DNA from: Alphaproteobacteria bacterium
GTDB lineage: Bacteria; Pseudomonadota; Alphaproteobacteria; JAGPBS01
Direction: 5' to 3'
NCBI GenBank assembly: GCA_018063245.1
Contig: JAGPBS010000006.1
Coordinates: 1-51,617 of the forward strand
DNA: 51,617 nt
The notes under the pieces are model-generated. The model made no database searches. It saw only the letters and a program-made list of their open reading frames with translations, and was not told the origin of the DNA. Below, piece by piece: positions 24,732-32,919 of this stretch. Both the position numbers and the translations under genes were made by a program. The stretch's first letter is position 1. Each line of letters opens with the position of its first letter.

Positions 24732-26126
24732 TCACCCCCTCTTTCGCGCAATGACATAATTTGTGAGAGCCATGAGTAAACAAGCAACGGCGATGCCGGT
24801 ATAGATCTGGAAGTAGGAATCAACGGTTTGACCATCTAGATTTAGATCTTGCGTTGTCATTTTCCCAAGCAAGATCGCAAAAAAGAATCCTGATGAAGTC
24901 GTGAGGTTTTGCAAAGATAAATAAAGGCCTTTGAGTCGCTTGGGTGAGTGCTTTGTGATAACAGCGCCGATCACAGGCATGCACATGACTTCTCCAATTG
25001 CTAAAAAAGTAAAGCCAAGAACAAGGAGATGGGTCGGCCCAAAGCCTTGCGATAAAACAATGTTCGCCATGCTTGAGAAAAAGATATAGGCAATCCCCAG
25101 AAAGAAAAAACCAAAGGCGATCTTTATAAAAATATTTGCATTGATCCCTGCCATTTTTGGACGAGCTAATAGGTTGGCGATCAAAGGACCGAAGAGAACA
25201 ACCATAAAAGGTGAGATACTCTGGTAGATATTTGCAGGTAATTCATGGCCAAAAAAGTGCCGATCGATATGCTCCATGATGAAAAAATTCAGAGAACTGC
25301 TATGCTGTTCATAAAAACTCATGAACAGAAAAAGGAAAAGAATCATCAGATTGATGATTGAAAGCCCCTTCTTGTGGTCCTTTGAAGCGATGACGTTCAT
25401 ATAGATCAAAAAGACAATAAGGCCAACTGTTACCAAGCCATATAAATAATTATAGAGCTCTTCATGAGTCAAGAAAAAAAGAGCTATCAAACACCCAAAC
25501 GCCATCAGTAACAGGCTTAACCCTGTTTTCAGGGTGCCTGCATGCTCTCGCTTTTCAACAAAAATGGAAAGGCCATAGACGGAGATCATGACTGCGCCAA
25601 TCGCATATAGACCTCCAATGAAAATAAGAGCGCCTGTCCAGTGAAAATAAAGAGAGATAAAACCTGTGATGAGTGGAGACAAAAAAGATCCAACATTCGC
25701 ATAGGTGTAAAGTGTTCTAAAATGGTGATTGCGTTTTGATTCGGCTTGAGTGTCACAATATTCTCCCAAAAGGATCGGAACAATAATCCTGAAAAAAGAG
25801 GATCCAAAAATCAGGATGCTCATGCCAAAAAAATGGATGAGGGATTTCTCAGACAAAAAAAGCAAAAATCCTAAAGGCATCACATAAAACCCGATCTTGT
25901 AGAGCAGAATAGGATGACGGGCTTTATCAATGATAAAGGCACAGAAAGGCGTTAGAAGGAAAATCAAGCCATAGAAAAGGCCGAAGAGGGTATAGACATC
26001 TAAGTCATCAAGACCTTTTGTTTGGATAAAATAGAAGACAAAAAAACTTTGTAACCCAAAATAACCAGATCGCTCAAGCAGGTTCAGAAAAGACAAGATC
26101 GTTGTATTTTGTTGAAATAAAGTCAT
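24732..26126 (-). CDS. POT/PTR2-like major facilitator transporter
   Basis: The 464-residue polytopic membrane protein has about 12-14 hydrophobic segments. The first helix has ERSGYFGLQSFFVFYFI, like the ExxxYYG of proton-coupled oligopeptide transporters. Further family-like pieces are GSSFFRIIVPILLGEYCD, RTLYTYANVGSFLSPLITG and the C-terminal FLAIGEVMCMPVIGAVI. The exact proton-coupling motif ExxER is not clear, so another substrate is possible. Peptide uptake would suit a host-dependent bacterium. The gene stands alone, convergent with the LRR gene and divergent from rph. Confidence 0.75.
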   Translation of the reverse strand: MTLFQQNTTILSFLNLLERSGYFGLQSFFVFYFIQTKGLDDLDVYTLFGLFYGLIFLLTPFCAFIIDKARHPILLYKIGFYVMPLGFLLFLSEKSLIHFFGMSILIFGSSFFRIIVPILLGEYCDTQAESKRNHHFRTLYTYANVGSFLSPLITGFISLYFHWTGALIFIGGLYAIGAVMISVYGLSIFVEKREHAGTLKTGLSLLLMAFGCLIALFFLTHEELYNYLYGLVTVGLIVFLIYMNVIASKDHKKGLSIINLMILFLFLFMSFYEQHSSSLNFFIMEHIDRHFFGHELPANIYQSISPFMVVLFGPLIANLLARPKMAGINANIFIKIAFGFFFLGIAYIFFSSMANIVLSQGFGPTHLLVLGFTFLAIGEVMCMPVIGAVITKHSPKRLKGLYLSLQNLTTSSGFFFAILLGKMTTQDLNLDGQTVDSYFQIYTGIAVACLLMALTNYVIARKRG

Positions 26127-26292
26127 TTTTTAGTTCCATGATATGAATTGATTCTTCCAGTTCTACTGAATATTTTCCAGATTGCAAGCTTTTAAAATGA
26201 TTGACTATAAAATGATTCTTTTCTGGTAAAAAAGTCTTGATTTGTATAACATAGTGTATGAAATCATATGAATCAAATATATAGGATATTAA

Positions 26293-27048
26293 ATGGCCAT
26301 GGTACAAGAACAGAGCATAGAGCGCCCCTCAGGCAGAAAATCATCAGAGATGAGAAAGGTTATCCTTGAGCCTCATTGTTCGCGCTATGCGGAAGGCTCA
26401 TGCCTTGTTCAGTTCGGCGAAACAAAAGTGATCTGTACAGCAACGCTTGAAGAAAAAGTGCCATCCTTTTTAAAAGGGACAGGCGGTGGTTGGATCACAG
26501 CAGAATATGGTATGCTCCCACGTGCAACACATACAAGAATGGATCGCGAAGCTGCAAAAGGTAAACAATCAGGCAGAACACAAGAGATTCAGCGCCTGAT
26601 TGGCAGAAGTTTACGCTCGATTATCGATCTCTCTCTTTTGGGCGAGCGGACTATTAAAATAGATTGTGACGTGATTCAAGCAGATGGCGGAACGCGCACA
26701 GCATCTATTACAGGCGCCTATGTGGCTTTGCATCACGCTTTACAAAGATTGGTGGCAAGAAAATTATTGAAATCAATTCCTTTGATCGATTCAGTTGCAG
26801 CGGTTTCTTGCGGGATTTATCAGAGCGTACCTGTTCTTGATTTGGATTATGATGAAGATTCAGCAGCTCAAACAGACGCAAATTTTGTGATCACCGGCAA
26901 GGGAGGGTTGGTTGAAATTCAAGCAACAGCAGAGGAAAGGCCCTTTGCGGATGCTGATTTTGCAGCGATGCTTTCGCTCGCAAAACAAGGGATTTCAGAG
27001 CTGACAGCTTTGCAAAATGAGGCCATTAAAGTCAAGAGGAGCGCATGA
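26293..27048 (+). CDS. rph: Ribonuclease PH
   Basis: Phosphorolytic 3'-5' exoribonuclease that trims tRNA 3' ends. The 251-residue protein contains the N-terminal [35 protein letters not shown], the phosphate-binding [22 protein letters not shown] and [18 protein letters not shown]. Length and motifs are complete. AGGA precedes ATG 26293. Its last bases overlap the start of rdgB (ATGA), so the two are translationally coupled. Confidence 0.96.
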   Translation: MAMVQEQSIERPSGRKSSEMRKVILEPHCSRYAEGSCLVQFGETKVICTATLEEKVPSFLKGTGGGWITAEYGMLPRATHTRMDREAAKGKQSGRTQEIQRLIGRSLRSIIDLSLLGERTIKIDCDVIQADGGTRTASITGAYVALHHALQRLVARKLLKSIPLIDSVAAVSCGIYQSVPVLDLDYDEDSAAQTDANFVITGKGGLVEIQATAEERPFADADFAAMLSLAKQGISELTALQNEAIKVKRSA

Positions 27049-27782
27049 TCCGAAAATTCACGACAGATACATTGGTTGTTGCCACGCATAACAGAGGCAA
27101 GTTAGTGGAGCTTAATGAGCTTTTATCTCCTTATGTCAAGCATTTGAAATGCGCCGCTGATTATCAATTGTCAGCGCCGGCTGAAACAGGCCATACCTTT
27201 CGTGAAAATGCACTGATTAAAGCAAGATATGTTGCAGAGAGAACAGATTTACCAGCTCTTGCTGATGATAGCGGTCTTTCTATTCCCATTTTAGGAGGCA
27301 AGCCTGGGATTTACTCTGCGGATTGGATGCTGGGTCCCAAGGGTGCTGAAGGTGCGTTTGAGATGATCAAAGAAATGATTCAGGCTATTCCCTTTAATGA
27401 GCCGATTTCTGCATCGTTTCATGCGGCCATGGTCCTTTATTGGCCAGATGGACGATATGAAATTACGGAAGCAGTTTGCCCTGGTTATATCTCATATCCA
27501 CCAAGGGGGCAAAATGGTCATGGATATGATCCGATTTTTGTACCGCGCGGCTCTCAAAAAACATTTGCAGAAATGACTTTGGCTGAAAAGCAGCAGTTTT
27601 CTCACAGGGGAAAGGCGCTTAGATCTCTTATCAGCATGTGTTTTGATCCAGATAGTTCTTATCAAACACCTGATGATCAAGATCGCATTGAATTGCCTCA
27701 GACATTAAATGATGATGACAGTCTCTATGATCGCGATGATCGGCATTGGGATGAAGACCACCCTGAAGACCAAGATGAGTAA
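27045..27782 (+). CDS. rdgB: XTP/dITP pyrophosphatase RdgB with acidic C-terminal extension
   Basis: Removes non-canonical purine nucleoside triphosphates such as dITP and XTP. The 245-residue protein has [36 protein letters not shown], and the C-terminal [10 protein letters not shown] and [10 protein letters not shown]. The usual SARYAG is here SADWML. After the normal end (about residue 205) comes an acidic tail of roughly 35 residues rich in Asp and Glu, not typical of the family. It overlaps rph by 4 bp and hemW by 8 bp. Confidence 0.93.
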   Translation: MIRKFTTDTLVVATHNRGKLVELNELLSPYVKHLKCAADYQLSAPAETGHTFRENALIKARYVAERTDLPALADDSGLSIPILGGKPGIYSADWMLGPKGAEGAFEMIKEMIQAIPFNEPISASFHAAMVLYWPDGRYEITEAVCPGYISYPPRGQNGHGYDPIFVPRGSQKTFAEMTLAEKQQFSHRGKALRSLISMCFDPDSSYQTPDDQDRIELPQTLNDDDSLYDRDDRHWDEDHPEDQDE

Positions 27783-28944
27783 GATGAAGCGTCCCTTAGG
27801 AGTCTATGTTCATTGGCCATTTTGCAAATCAAAATGTCCTTATTGTGATTTTAATAGTCATGTGCGCGAGCAGATCGATGTATCAGCTTGGAAAAATGCC
27901 TATCTCACTGAGCTTCGCTCTTATAAAGTCTTATTGAAAGATGAGCCTTTCGAGGTGAAATCGATCTTCTTTGGGGGCGGAACACCTTCGCTCATGCCTG
28001 TTGATCTGGTTGCCTTGGTCATTGATGAAATTCAAAAGCTTTGGTCTACCTCAAAGTCATTAGAAATTACGCTTGAGGCCAATCCCACCTCTGTTGAAAT
28101 TGAGAAATTCAAAGGCCTTGCAAAGGCGGGCGTGAATCGTGTTTCCATTGGTGTTCAGAGTTTTAGGCAGGAAGATTTGACTTTTTTAGGCCGAGAACAT
28201 TCAGCAGATGAGGCCAAAAGAGCTATCGAGGCTGCAAAATCTTGTTTTGGTAGATTCTCATTCGATCTGATTTATGCAAGACCGAATCAAACGCTAGAGT
28301 CTTGGCGCGCGGAACTTGAAGAGGCTCTGACTTTTGATCCATCACATATTTCGCTCTATCAATTGACAATTGAAAAGGGAACAGCCTTTTATACAGCCTA
28401 TCAGCAGAATAAATTCGAATTGCCCTCGCCAGATCTGAGTGCTGATCTTTATGACATGACGGGTGCAATTTTGGGTCAGCGAGGCCTGTCTCGTTACGAG
28501 GTTTCAAATTATGCAAGAGCAGGGCATGAATCGCAGCACAATCTGATCTATTGGCGTTATCAGGATTACATTGGCATTGGCCCCGGCGCTCATGGACGTT
28601 GTTTTTTCCAAGGAGAGAGACGCGCCATCCAAAATCACAGAGCGCCTGAGATTTATTTAGAGCGCGTGGCTGCTCAAAAGACAGGCATGACGAAGGAAAC
28701 CATTCTGACGCATGATGAAGTCTATCTTGAAATGATGATGATGGGTTTAAGACTTGCTGAGGGTATTGAACTCTCACGCATCAAAGAGCTGACAGGTAAA
28801 GGTCTTCATGAATGGACGTCAGAACCGCAATTGGTTGCTTTGATCGAAGGTGGTTTTTTAAAACGGACGGAATCAAGGCTTGTTCCGACTGACCAGGGTT
28901 TGTTGTTATTGAATCAGGTGCTAGAAAGATTAACTCAGGTATGA
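27775..28944 (+). CDS. hemW: Radical SAM heme chaperone HemW (coproporphyrinogen III oxidase-like)
   Basis: The 389-residue protein begins shortly before VYVHWPFCKSKCPYCDFNSH, the radical-SAM Cx3Cx2C cluster site. FFGGGTPSLM, VNRVSIGVQSF and the C-terminal HemW domain with GIGPGAHG follow. The fourth residue, Cys after CPYC in HemN, is Phe here, as in HemW, which traffics heme rather than oxidising coproporphyrinogen. ATG 27775 overlaps the end of rdgB. ATG 27784 is an alternative. Two terminator-like hairpins follow the gene. Confidence 0.9.
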   Translation: MSKMKRPLGVYVHWPFCKSKCPYCDFNSHVREQIDVSAWKNAYLTELRSYKVLLKDEPFEVKSIFFGGGTPSLMPVDLVALVIDEIQKLWSTSKSLEITLEANPTSVEIEKFKGLAKAGVNRVSIGVQSFRQEDLTFLGREHSADEAKRAIEAAKSCFGRFSFDLIYARPNQTLESWRAELEEALTFDPSHISLYQLTIEKGTAFYTAYQQNKFELPSPDLSADLYDMTGAILGQRGLSRYEVSNYARAGHESQHNLIYWRYQDYIGIGPGAHGRCFFQGERRAIQNHRAPEIYLERVAAQKTGMTKETILTHDEVYLEMMMMGLRLAEGIELSRIKELTGKGLHEWTSEPQLVALIEGGFLKRTESRLVPTDQGLLLLNQVLERLTQV

Positions 28945-28956
28945 GTGGAGTAGTTC

Positions 28957-29044
28957 GGGCGCATAATCTTGTTTTCTAGATTATTCGCCCATTTTTAAGA
29001 AGTGCATTTTGGGCGCATAATCTTGTTTTCTGGATTATGCGCCC
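28957..29044. repeat. Two tandem hairpins of one sequence (family C), terminator-like
   Basis: GGGCGCATAATC occurs at 28957-28968 and 29011-29022. Each copy pairs with a downstream complement (28979-28990 with one mismatch; 29033-29044 perfectly) and is followed by ATTTTT. A third, single arm GGGCGTATAATC lies at 29063-29074. They can terminate hemW transcription. Confidence 0.75.
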
Positions 29045-29051
29045 ATTTTTC

Positions 29052-29081
29052 TTGACTTAAAGTGGGCGTATAATCTAGAAT
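29052..29081 (+). promoter_or_regulatory. Promoter of the ATPase_2/DUF234 gene, overlapping a family C arm
   Basis: TTGACT (29052-29057), 18-bp spacer, TAGAAT (29076-29081). The family C half-site at 29063-29074 sits in the spacer, where a bound protein would block polymerase. Confidence 0.45.
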
Positions 29082-29115
29082 GTATTTAATGCAGATAAGA
29101 CTAATGGAGTCTATA

Positions 29116-30576
29116 ATGGAAAACATACTTTTTATTGGACGCAAGGAAGAGCTTAAAGACCTTACGCGACTGTTTAAAAAAAACACATCGAGCCTTGTTG
29201 TTATTCAAGGAAGAAGACGTATCGGAAAGAGTCGTTTGGTTGAAGAATTTGGAAAAAATTATCGTTTTTTCCAGTTTTCTGGCATACCTCCAGCTTCAAC
29301 AACAACGGAACAATCTCAACGGGATGAAATTATGGAGCAATTTTGTTCAATAACTGGTTTTCCAAACGTGCAGGTAGATGATTGGAGTAAATTTTTTGCT
29401 CTTTTGGCCAGAGAAACGCAACAAGGAAAAGTTATCATTCTATTGGATGAAATTTCTTGGATGGGTTCGAAAGATCCAGATTTTTTAGGGAAATTAAAAA
29501 ATGCATGGGATTTGTATTTAAAGAAAAATCCCGAACTGATTCTTGTGCTTTGTGGATCTATTTCGACATGGATTGAAGAAAATATCCTGAGCAGTACCGG
29601 ATTCATGGGGCGTATTTCAATGGTTATAAATCTTAAGGAGCTCACGCTCCCTGAATGTTTCCAATTCTTGACACAAACAGGACGAGATTTTGAACAGAAG
29701 AACAGGATGATTTCTGATGCTGAGATGTTTAAGATTTTATCGATTACAGGAGGTGTCCCGCGATATCTGGAAGAGGTCCAAATGGATCTTCCAGCTACAG
29801 AGAATATAAAGCGGCTTTGTTTTTCAGCAAAAGGGATTCTATTTCGTGAATTCAATGATATTTTTTCTGATCTTTTTACAAAGAAAAGTGAGTTTTATAA
29901 ACAAATTGTGGGCCTACTTGTCGATGGTGTTTGTGAGTATAATGACATTTGTGACAAGATGCAGCTTCCGAGAAATGGGCACGTGAGTGGTTATTTGGAT
30001 GATCTGATCAAATCTGGTTTTATTACACGGGATTATACATGGCACCTTTCTTCTGGGGAGTCGTCTCGTTTAAGTCATTACCGGTTGAGTGATAATTATT
30101 TGCGATTTTACATGAAGTATGTGGATCCAAATCACGATAAAATCATAAGTGGAAAATTTGAAGGTCAGTCTTTAACAGGATTGCCAGGCTGGGATTCAAT
30201 CATGGGTCTGCAATTTGAGAATCTTGTTCTCAATAACAGGCGCTTTATTTGGGAGGCTCTTCATTTATACCCTCAAGATATTCAGTCAGACAATCCATTC
30301 TTTCAAAGAAAGACAAGGACAACTGCGGGTTGTCAGATTGATTATTTGATCCAGAGCAACTTTAATATATTATACGTCTGCGAAATTAAATTCAGTAAGA
30401 ATGCAATAGGAGCAAGTGTGATCCGAGAGGTGCAAGCCAAAATTGATCGCCTGAATATGCCGAAAGGTTTTTCTTGCATTCCCATTTTGATTCATGTCAA
30501 TGGCGTTAAAGATTCAGTTATTGAGAGTAGATTTTTTAAAACGATTATCGATTTTGGTGGATTCCTTAAAAAATGA
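29116..30576 (+). CDS. ATPase_2 / DUF234 protein (P-loop ATPase with nuclease-like C-terminus)
   Basis: The 486-residue protein starts at ATG 29116, preceded by GGAG. FIGRKEELKDLTRLF and QGRRRIGKSRLVEEF (Walker A, about residues 31-40) mark the archaeal-type ATPase_2 domain. IILLDEISWMG is Walker B. A winged-helix-like segment follows (about 265-315, with NGHVSGYLDDLIKSGFI). The end contains DUF234 with a PD-(D/E)xK-like trace: CQIDYLIQSN, then LYVCEIKFSK. Cellular function of this family is unclear; it is spread by transfer. The 3' end overlaps the convergent Sel1 gene by 63 bp. Confidence 0.82.
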   Translation: MENILFIGRKEELKDLTRLFKKNTSSLVVIQGRRRIGKSRLVEEFGKNYRFFQFSGIPPASTTTEQSQRDEIMEQFCSITGFPNVQVDDWSKFFALLARETQQGKVIILLDEISWMGSKDPDFLGKLKNAWDLYLKKNPELILVLCGSISTWIEENILSSTGFMGRISMVINLKELTLPECFQFLTQTGRDFEQKNRMISDAEMFKILSITGGVPRYLEEVQMDLPATENIKRLCFSAKGILFREFNDIFSDLFTKKSEFYKQIVGLLVDGVCEYNDICDKMQLPRNGHVSGYLDDLIKSGFITRDYTWHLSSGESSRLSHYRLSDNYLRFYMKYVDPNHDKIISGKFEGQSLTGLPGWDSIMGLQFENLVLNNRRFIWEALHLYPQDIQSDNPFFQRKTRTTAGCQIDYLIQSNFNILYVCEIKFSKNAIGASVIREVQAKIDRLNMPKGFSCIPILIHVNGVKDSVIESRFFKTIIDFGGFLKK

Positions 30577-31092
30577 TTTGATTAATTCGCTCAACTCATT
30601 CTTCTCTTTTATGATTCTAAGTGCTCTGATTGCACTTTGCTCACCTTGGGCTGCAGCCAGTTCATAATAATGTTTGGCCTGTTTTAAGTCTCTTTCAACG
30701 CCCTCACCGCTTATATAAATCAAGCCAAAATTTGTCTGAGCACCTGAATGGCCTAATTTTGCAGCTCGTGTAAAGTGCATAATCGCTTTGAGGAGGTTCT
30801 TTTTAACCCCGTATCCATTGGCATAAGCAAGGCCTAAAGTATAGATAAGATCTGGATTTCTGCCATTATCATATTTTTTAAAGAATAGGGTTGCACATCC
30901 CAGCATATTTAGAGCGACAGACCTATTTTCAAAATAAATACCGCCAGTCGCCTCAGCCGCTGCTGTGAGTTCAGCATGTGTCATTGCACGAGGGCCATCG
31001 GACTTTGTTTCTTTGACTTTATGCTCTCCATCTTGTGGCCTATGGTACTTGTCTGCATTTTCAGTTTTTATATATGAGATGTTACCTGACAT
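30514..31092 (-). CDS. Small Sel1-repeat protein, 192 residues
   Basis: The protein has no signal peptide. A polar N-terminus of about 55 residues leads into two clear Sel1 repeats and one partial: YTLGLAYANGYGVKKNLLKA, then AKLGHSGAQTNFGLIYISGEGVERDL and YYELAAAQGEQSA. A short basic tail ends it. GAGGAG precedes the ATG. Its last 21 codons lie antisense to the ATPase gene, so the tail may be a read-on after loss of an earlier stop. Confidence 0.75.
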   Translation of the reverse strand: MSGNISYIKTENADKYHRPQDGEHKVKETKSDGPRAMTHAELTAAAEATGGIYFENRSVALNMLGCATLFFKKYDNGRNPDLIYTLGLAYANGYGVKKNLLKAIMHFTRAAKLGHSGAQTNFGLIYISGEGVERDLKQAKHYYELAAAQGEQSAIRALRIIKEKNELSELIKSFFKESTKIDNRFKKSTLNN

Positions 31093-31139
31093 GTGTGCTC
31101 CTCTTTTTAATAATATGAGATGATGTAAAAGAAGGATAC

Positions 31140-31259
31140 CGTCACTCAGAGGGCCTGAAGGGCCCGTGGAGTCTCTGCAATATCACAACAAGAATTGCGT
31201 TAATTTGTTGATTTAATGAGATTCCACGTCACCCCTTGTGGGGGTGACTCTGAATGACG
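31140..31259. repeat. Composite palindromic element, family B, downstream of gor
   Basis: It is bounded by CGTCACTCAGAG and CTCTGAATGACG. Inside are a second inverted pair (GTGGAGTCTC ... GAGATTCCAC) and small hairpins (GGGCC and CCCCTTGTGGGG). The core is homologous, in reverse orientation, to 32728-32878 on the other side of gor. The surrounding 31093-31337 gap holds nothing else I can identify. Confidence 0.75.
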
Positions 31260-31337
31260 CTTCTTAATATGTTAGCTGAACTCTATTTGCAGACGTCTCA
31301 CAGATAATCATGTTTCTAAACAGAAAAAGAGACCTTG

Positions 31338-32702
31338 TCAAGTTTTCCGTTCATGCAATCCGCCAGTGACAAACTCCTCAGAAGCACTTGGATGAAGGGG
31401 CATGGTCGCCTCAAAATCATGCCATGTTGCACCGCACGTCATGGCGATGGAAAGAGACTGCACAATCTCAGGCGCATCAACGCCAATCATGTGAATACCT
31501 AACACAATGTCTGAGTCCCGATCAACAAGAACTTTCATGTAAGTCCGATCCATCTTGCCGGAGAGTGTGTTTTTCATGGGCCTAAATTCTGTTTCAAGAA
31601 CTTTGTACTTGAGTCCTCGTTCTGTTGCTTTATGTTCAGAGAGGCCACAGCTTGATAAAGGCGGTGTCGTGAAAACGGCAATCGGTGTCAGATCATAATT
31701 GAGACCGATGGTCTTTGGGTTGGGATTGAAGAAATTTTCTGCAAAAGTGCGGCCTTGTCTGATCGCAATCGGTGTGAGAGCAAGCCGATCTGTCACATCT
31801 CCCACAGCGTAAATGGAAGGAACATTTGTTTGCAGATGATCATCAATGAGGATTTCATTCTTGGAGCCTTGTTTTATACCCAAAGCCTCAAGTCCGAGAT
31901 CCTTGGTGTTCGGAAGGCGCCCCGTTGCAGCCATGACCAGATCCGTTTTATGATCGCCCCTATTGGTTTTAATGATGAAGTGCGATGCCTCTTTTTGGAT
32001 TGCTTCTGGTTTTGTTTCAGTGAGAATTCGAATGCCCTTGGCTTCCATACGATCTTGCAGATGCGTCCGCAGATCTTCATCAAAGCCTCTGAGAATTTTG
32101 TCTTTGCGAATCATCAGCGTCACATCTCGGCCGACACCTTTCAGGATGGAGGCAAATTCAAGCGCGATATAGCCACCACCGATGATGGTGATATGTTGAG
32201 GAATATGGCTCATCTCAAAAAGATCGTTTGAGGTGATACAAAGGTCTTTGCCAGGAATGTTTGGTAATTCAGGTGAAGCGCCCGTTGCAATCAAAATTTT
32301 TCGAGCACTGTATGTTTTCTCGCCCACTTTAACATGGTGCGGATCAATGATCTGACCACGGCCAATGATGAGTTCTACGCCGCCTTTTTCAAGCATGGAA
32401 ATATAGACCTTATTGAGCCTATCAATTTCGATATCTTTTTGAGCATGCAGTTTTGTCCAGTCATGTTGTGGTGCTTCATCAGACCAACCGTAACCCATGG
32501 CATCTTTGAAATGATCCGCATATTCAGAGGCATAAACATATAACTTTTTTGGAATGCAACCGCGGATCACACAGGTGCCGCCAACGCGATCGTCTTCACA
32601 GATGGCAACTTTTGCACCATGAAGAGCAGCACGCCTTGAGGCTGCAACACCGCCGGAGCCAGCGCCAATCACAAAGAGATCATAGTCAAATGAGTGAGAC
32701 AT
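31338..32702 (-). CDS. gor: Glutathione-disulfide reductase
   Basis: FAD enzyme that regenerates reduced glutathione with NADPH. The 454-residue protein has the FAD fold FVIGAGSGGVAASRRAA, the redox disulfide GGTCVIRGCIPKK, the NAD(P) loop IIGGGYIALEFASIL, ATGRLPNTKDLGLE, and the C-terminal active-site MPLHPSASEEF. All catalytic parts are present, so it is distinguished from dihydrolipoamide dehydrogenase by the CVIRGC spacing and HPSASEE end. It is flanked on both sides by inverted copies of a family B element. Confidence 0.94.
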   Translation of the reverse strand: MSHSFDYDLFVIGAGSGGVAASRRAALHGAKVAICEDDRVGGTCVIRGCIPKKLYVYASEYADHFKDAMGYGWSDEAPQHDWTKLHAQKDIEIDRLNKVYISMLEKGGVELIIGRGQIIDPHHVKVGEKTYSARKILIATGASPELPNIPGKDLCITSNDLFEMSHIPQHITIIGGGYIALEFASILKGVGRDVTLMIRKDKILRGFDEDLRTHLQDRMEAKGIRILTETKPEAIQKEASHFIIKTNRGDHKTDLVMAATGRLPNTKDLGLEALGIKQGSKNEILIDDHLQTNVPSIYAVGDVTDRLALTPIAIRQGRTFAENFFNPNPKTIGLNYDLTPIAVFTTPPLSSCGLSEHKATERGLKYKVLETEFRPMKNTLSGKMDRTYMKVLVDRDSDIVLGIHMIGVDAPEIVQSLSIAMTCGATWHDFEATMPLHPSASEEFVTGGLHERKT

Positions 32703-32727
32703 AGGAAAGCCTTTCTTTTAGCGAGTT

Positions 32728-32878
32728 GTCATTCAGAGCAACCCTTAAAGGGTTGCGTGGAATCTCAGCGATCTAACAACAAAATACAAAGCTTATTAAG
32801 AGATTGCAGAGACTCCATCAGCCTACGCCGAGGCTTCGGCCTGACAGGCGGGCTCCAGGAGGAGCCCTCTGAGTGACG
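32728..32878. repeat. Composite palindromic element, family B, upstream of gor
   Basis: It is bounded by GTCATTCAGAG and CTCTGAGTGACG. It contains TGGAATCTC and GAGACTCCA as an inner inverted pair, an AACCCTTAAAGGGTT hairpin and a GCCGAGGCTTCGGC hairpin. The core matches the 31140-31259 element in opposite orientation. It fills most of the 217-bp gap between gabD and gor. Confidence 0.75.
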
Positions 32879-32919
32879 ACTCTTTGAATTGAGAGGATTG
32901 CCATTCAACTCTGTTGAGT

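Noticed and set aside
28957-29074. Possible CRISPR array in the regularly spaced GGGCGCATAATC copies
   Set aside because: Only two full copies and one half copy, each part of a hairpin, with short similar spacers rather than unique ones. No cas genes are present.
29052-29074. TTGACT with TATAAT at 29069 as a promoter
   Set aside because: The spacer is only 11 bp. The TAGAAT at 29076 gives a workable 18 bp.
31140-31259. tRNA-like folding in the gor-flanking element
   Set aside because: No anticodon arm, T-loop motif or CCA end. The inverted pairs match the other family B copy, so it is a repeat.
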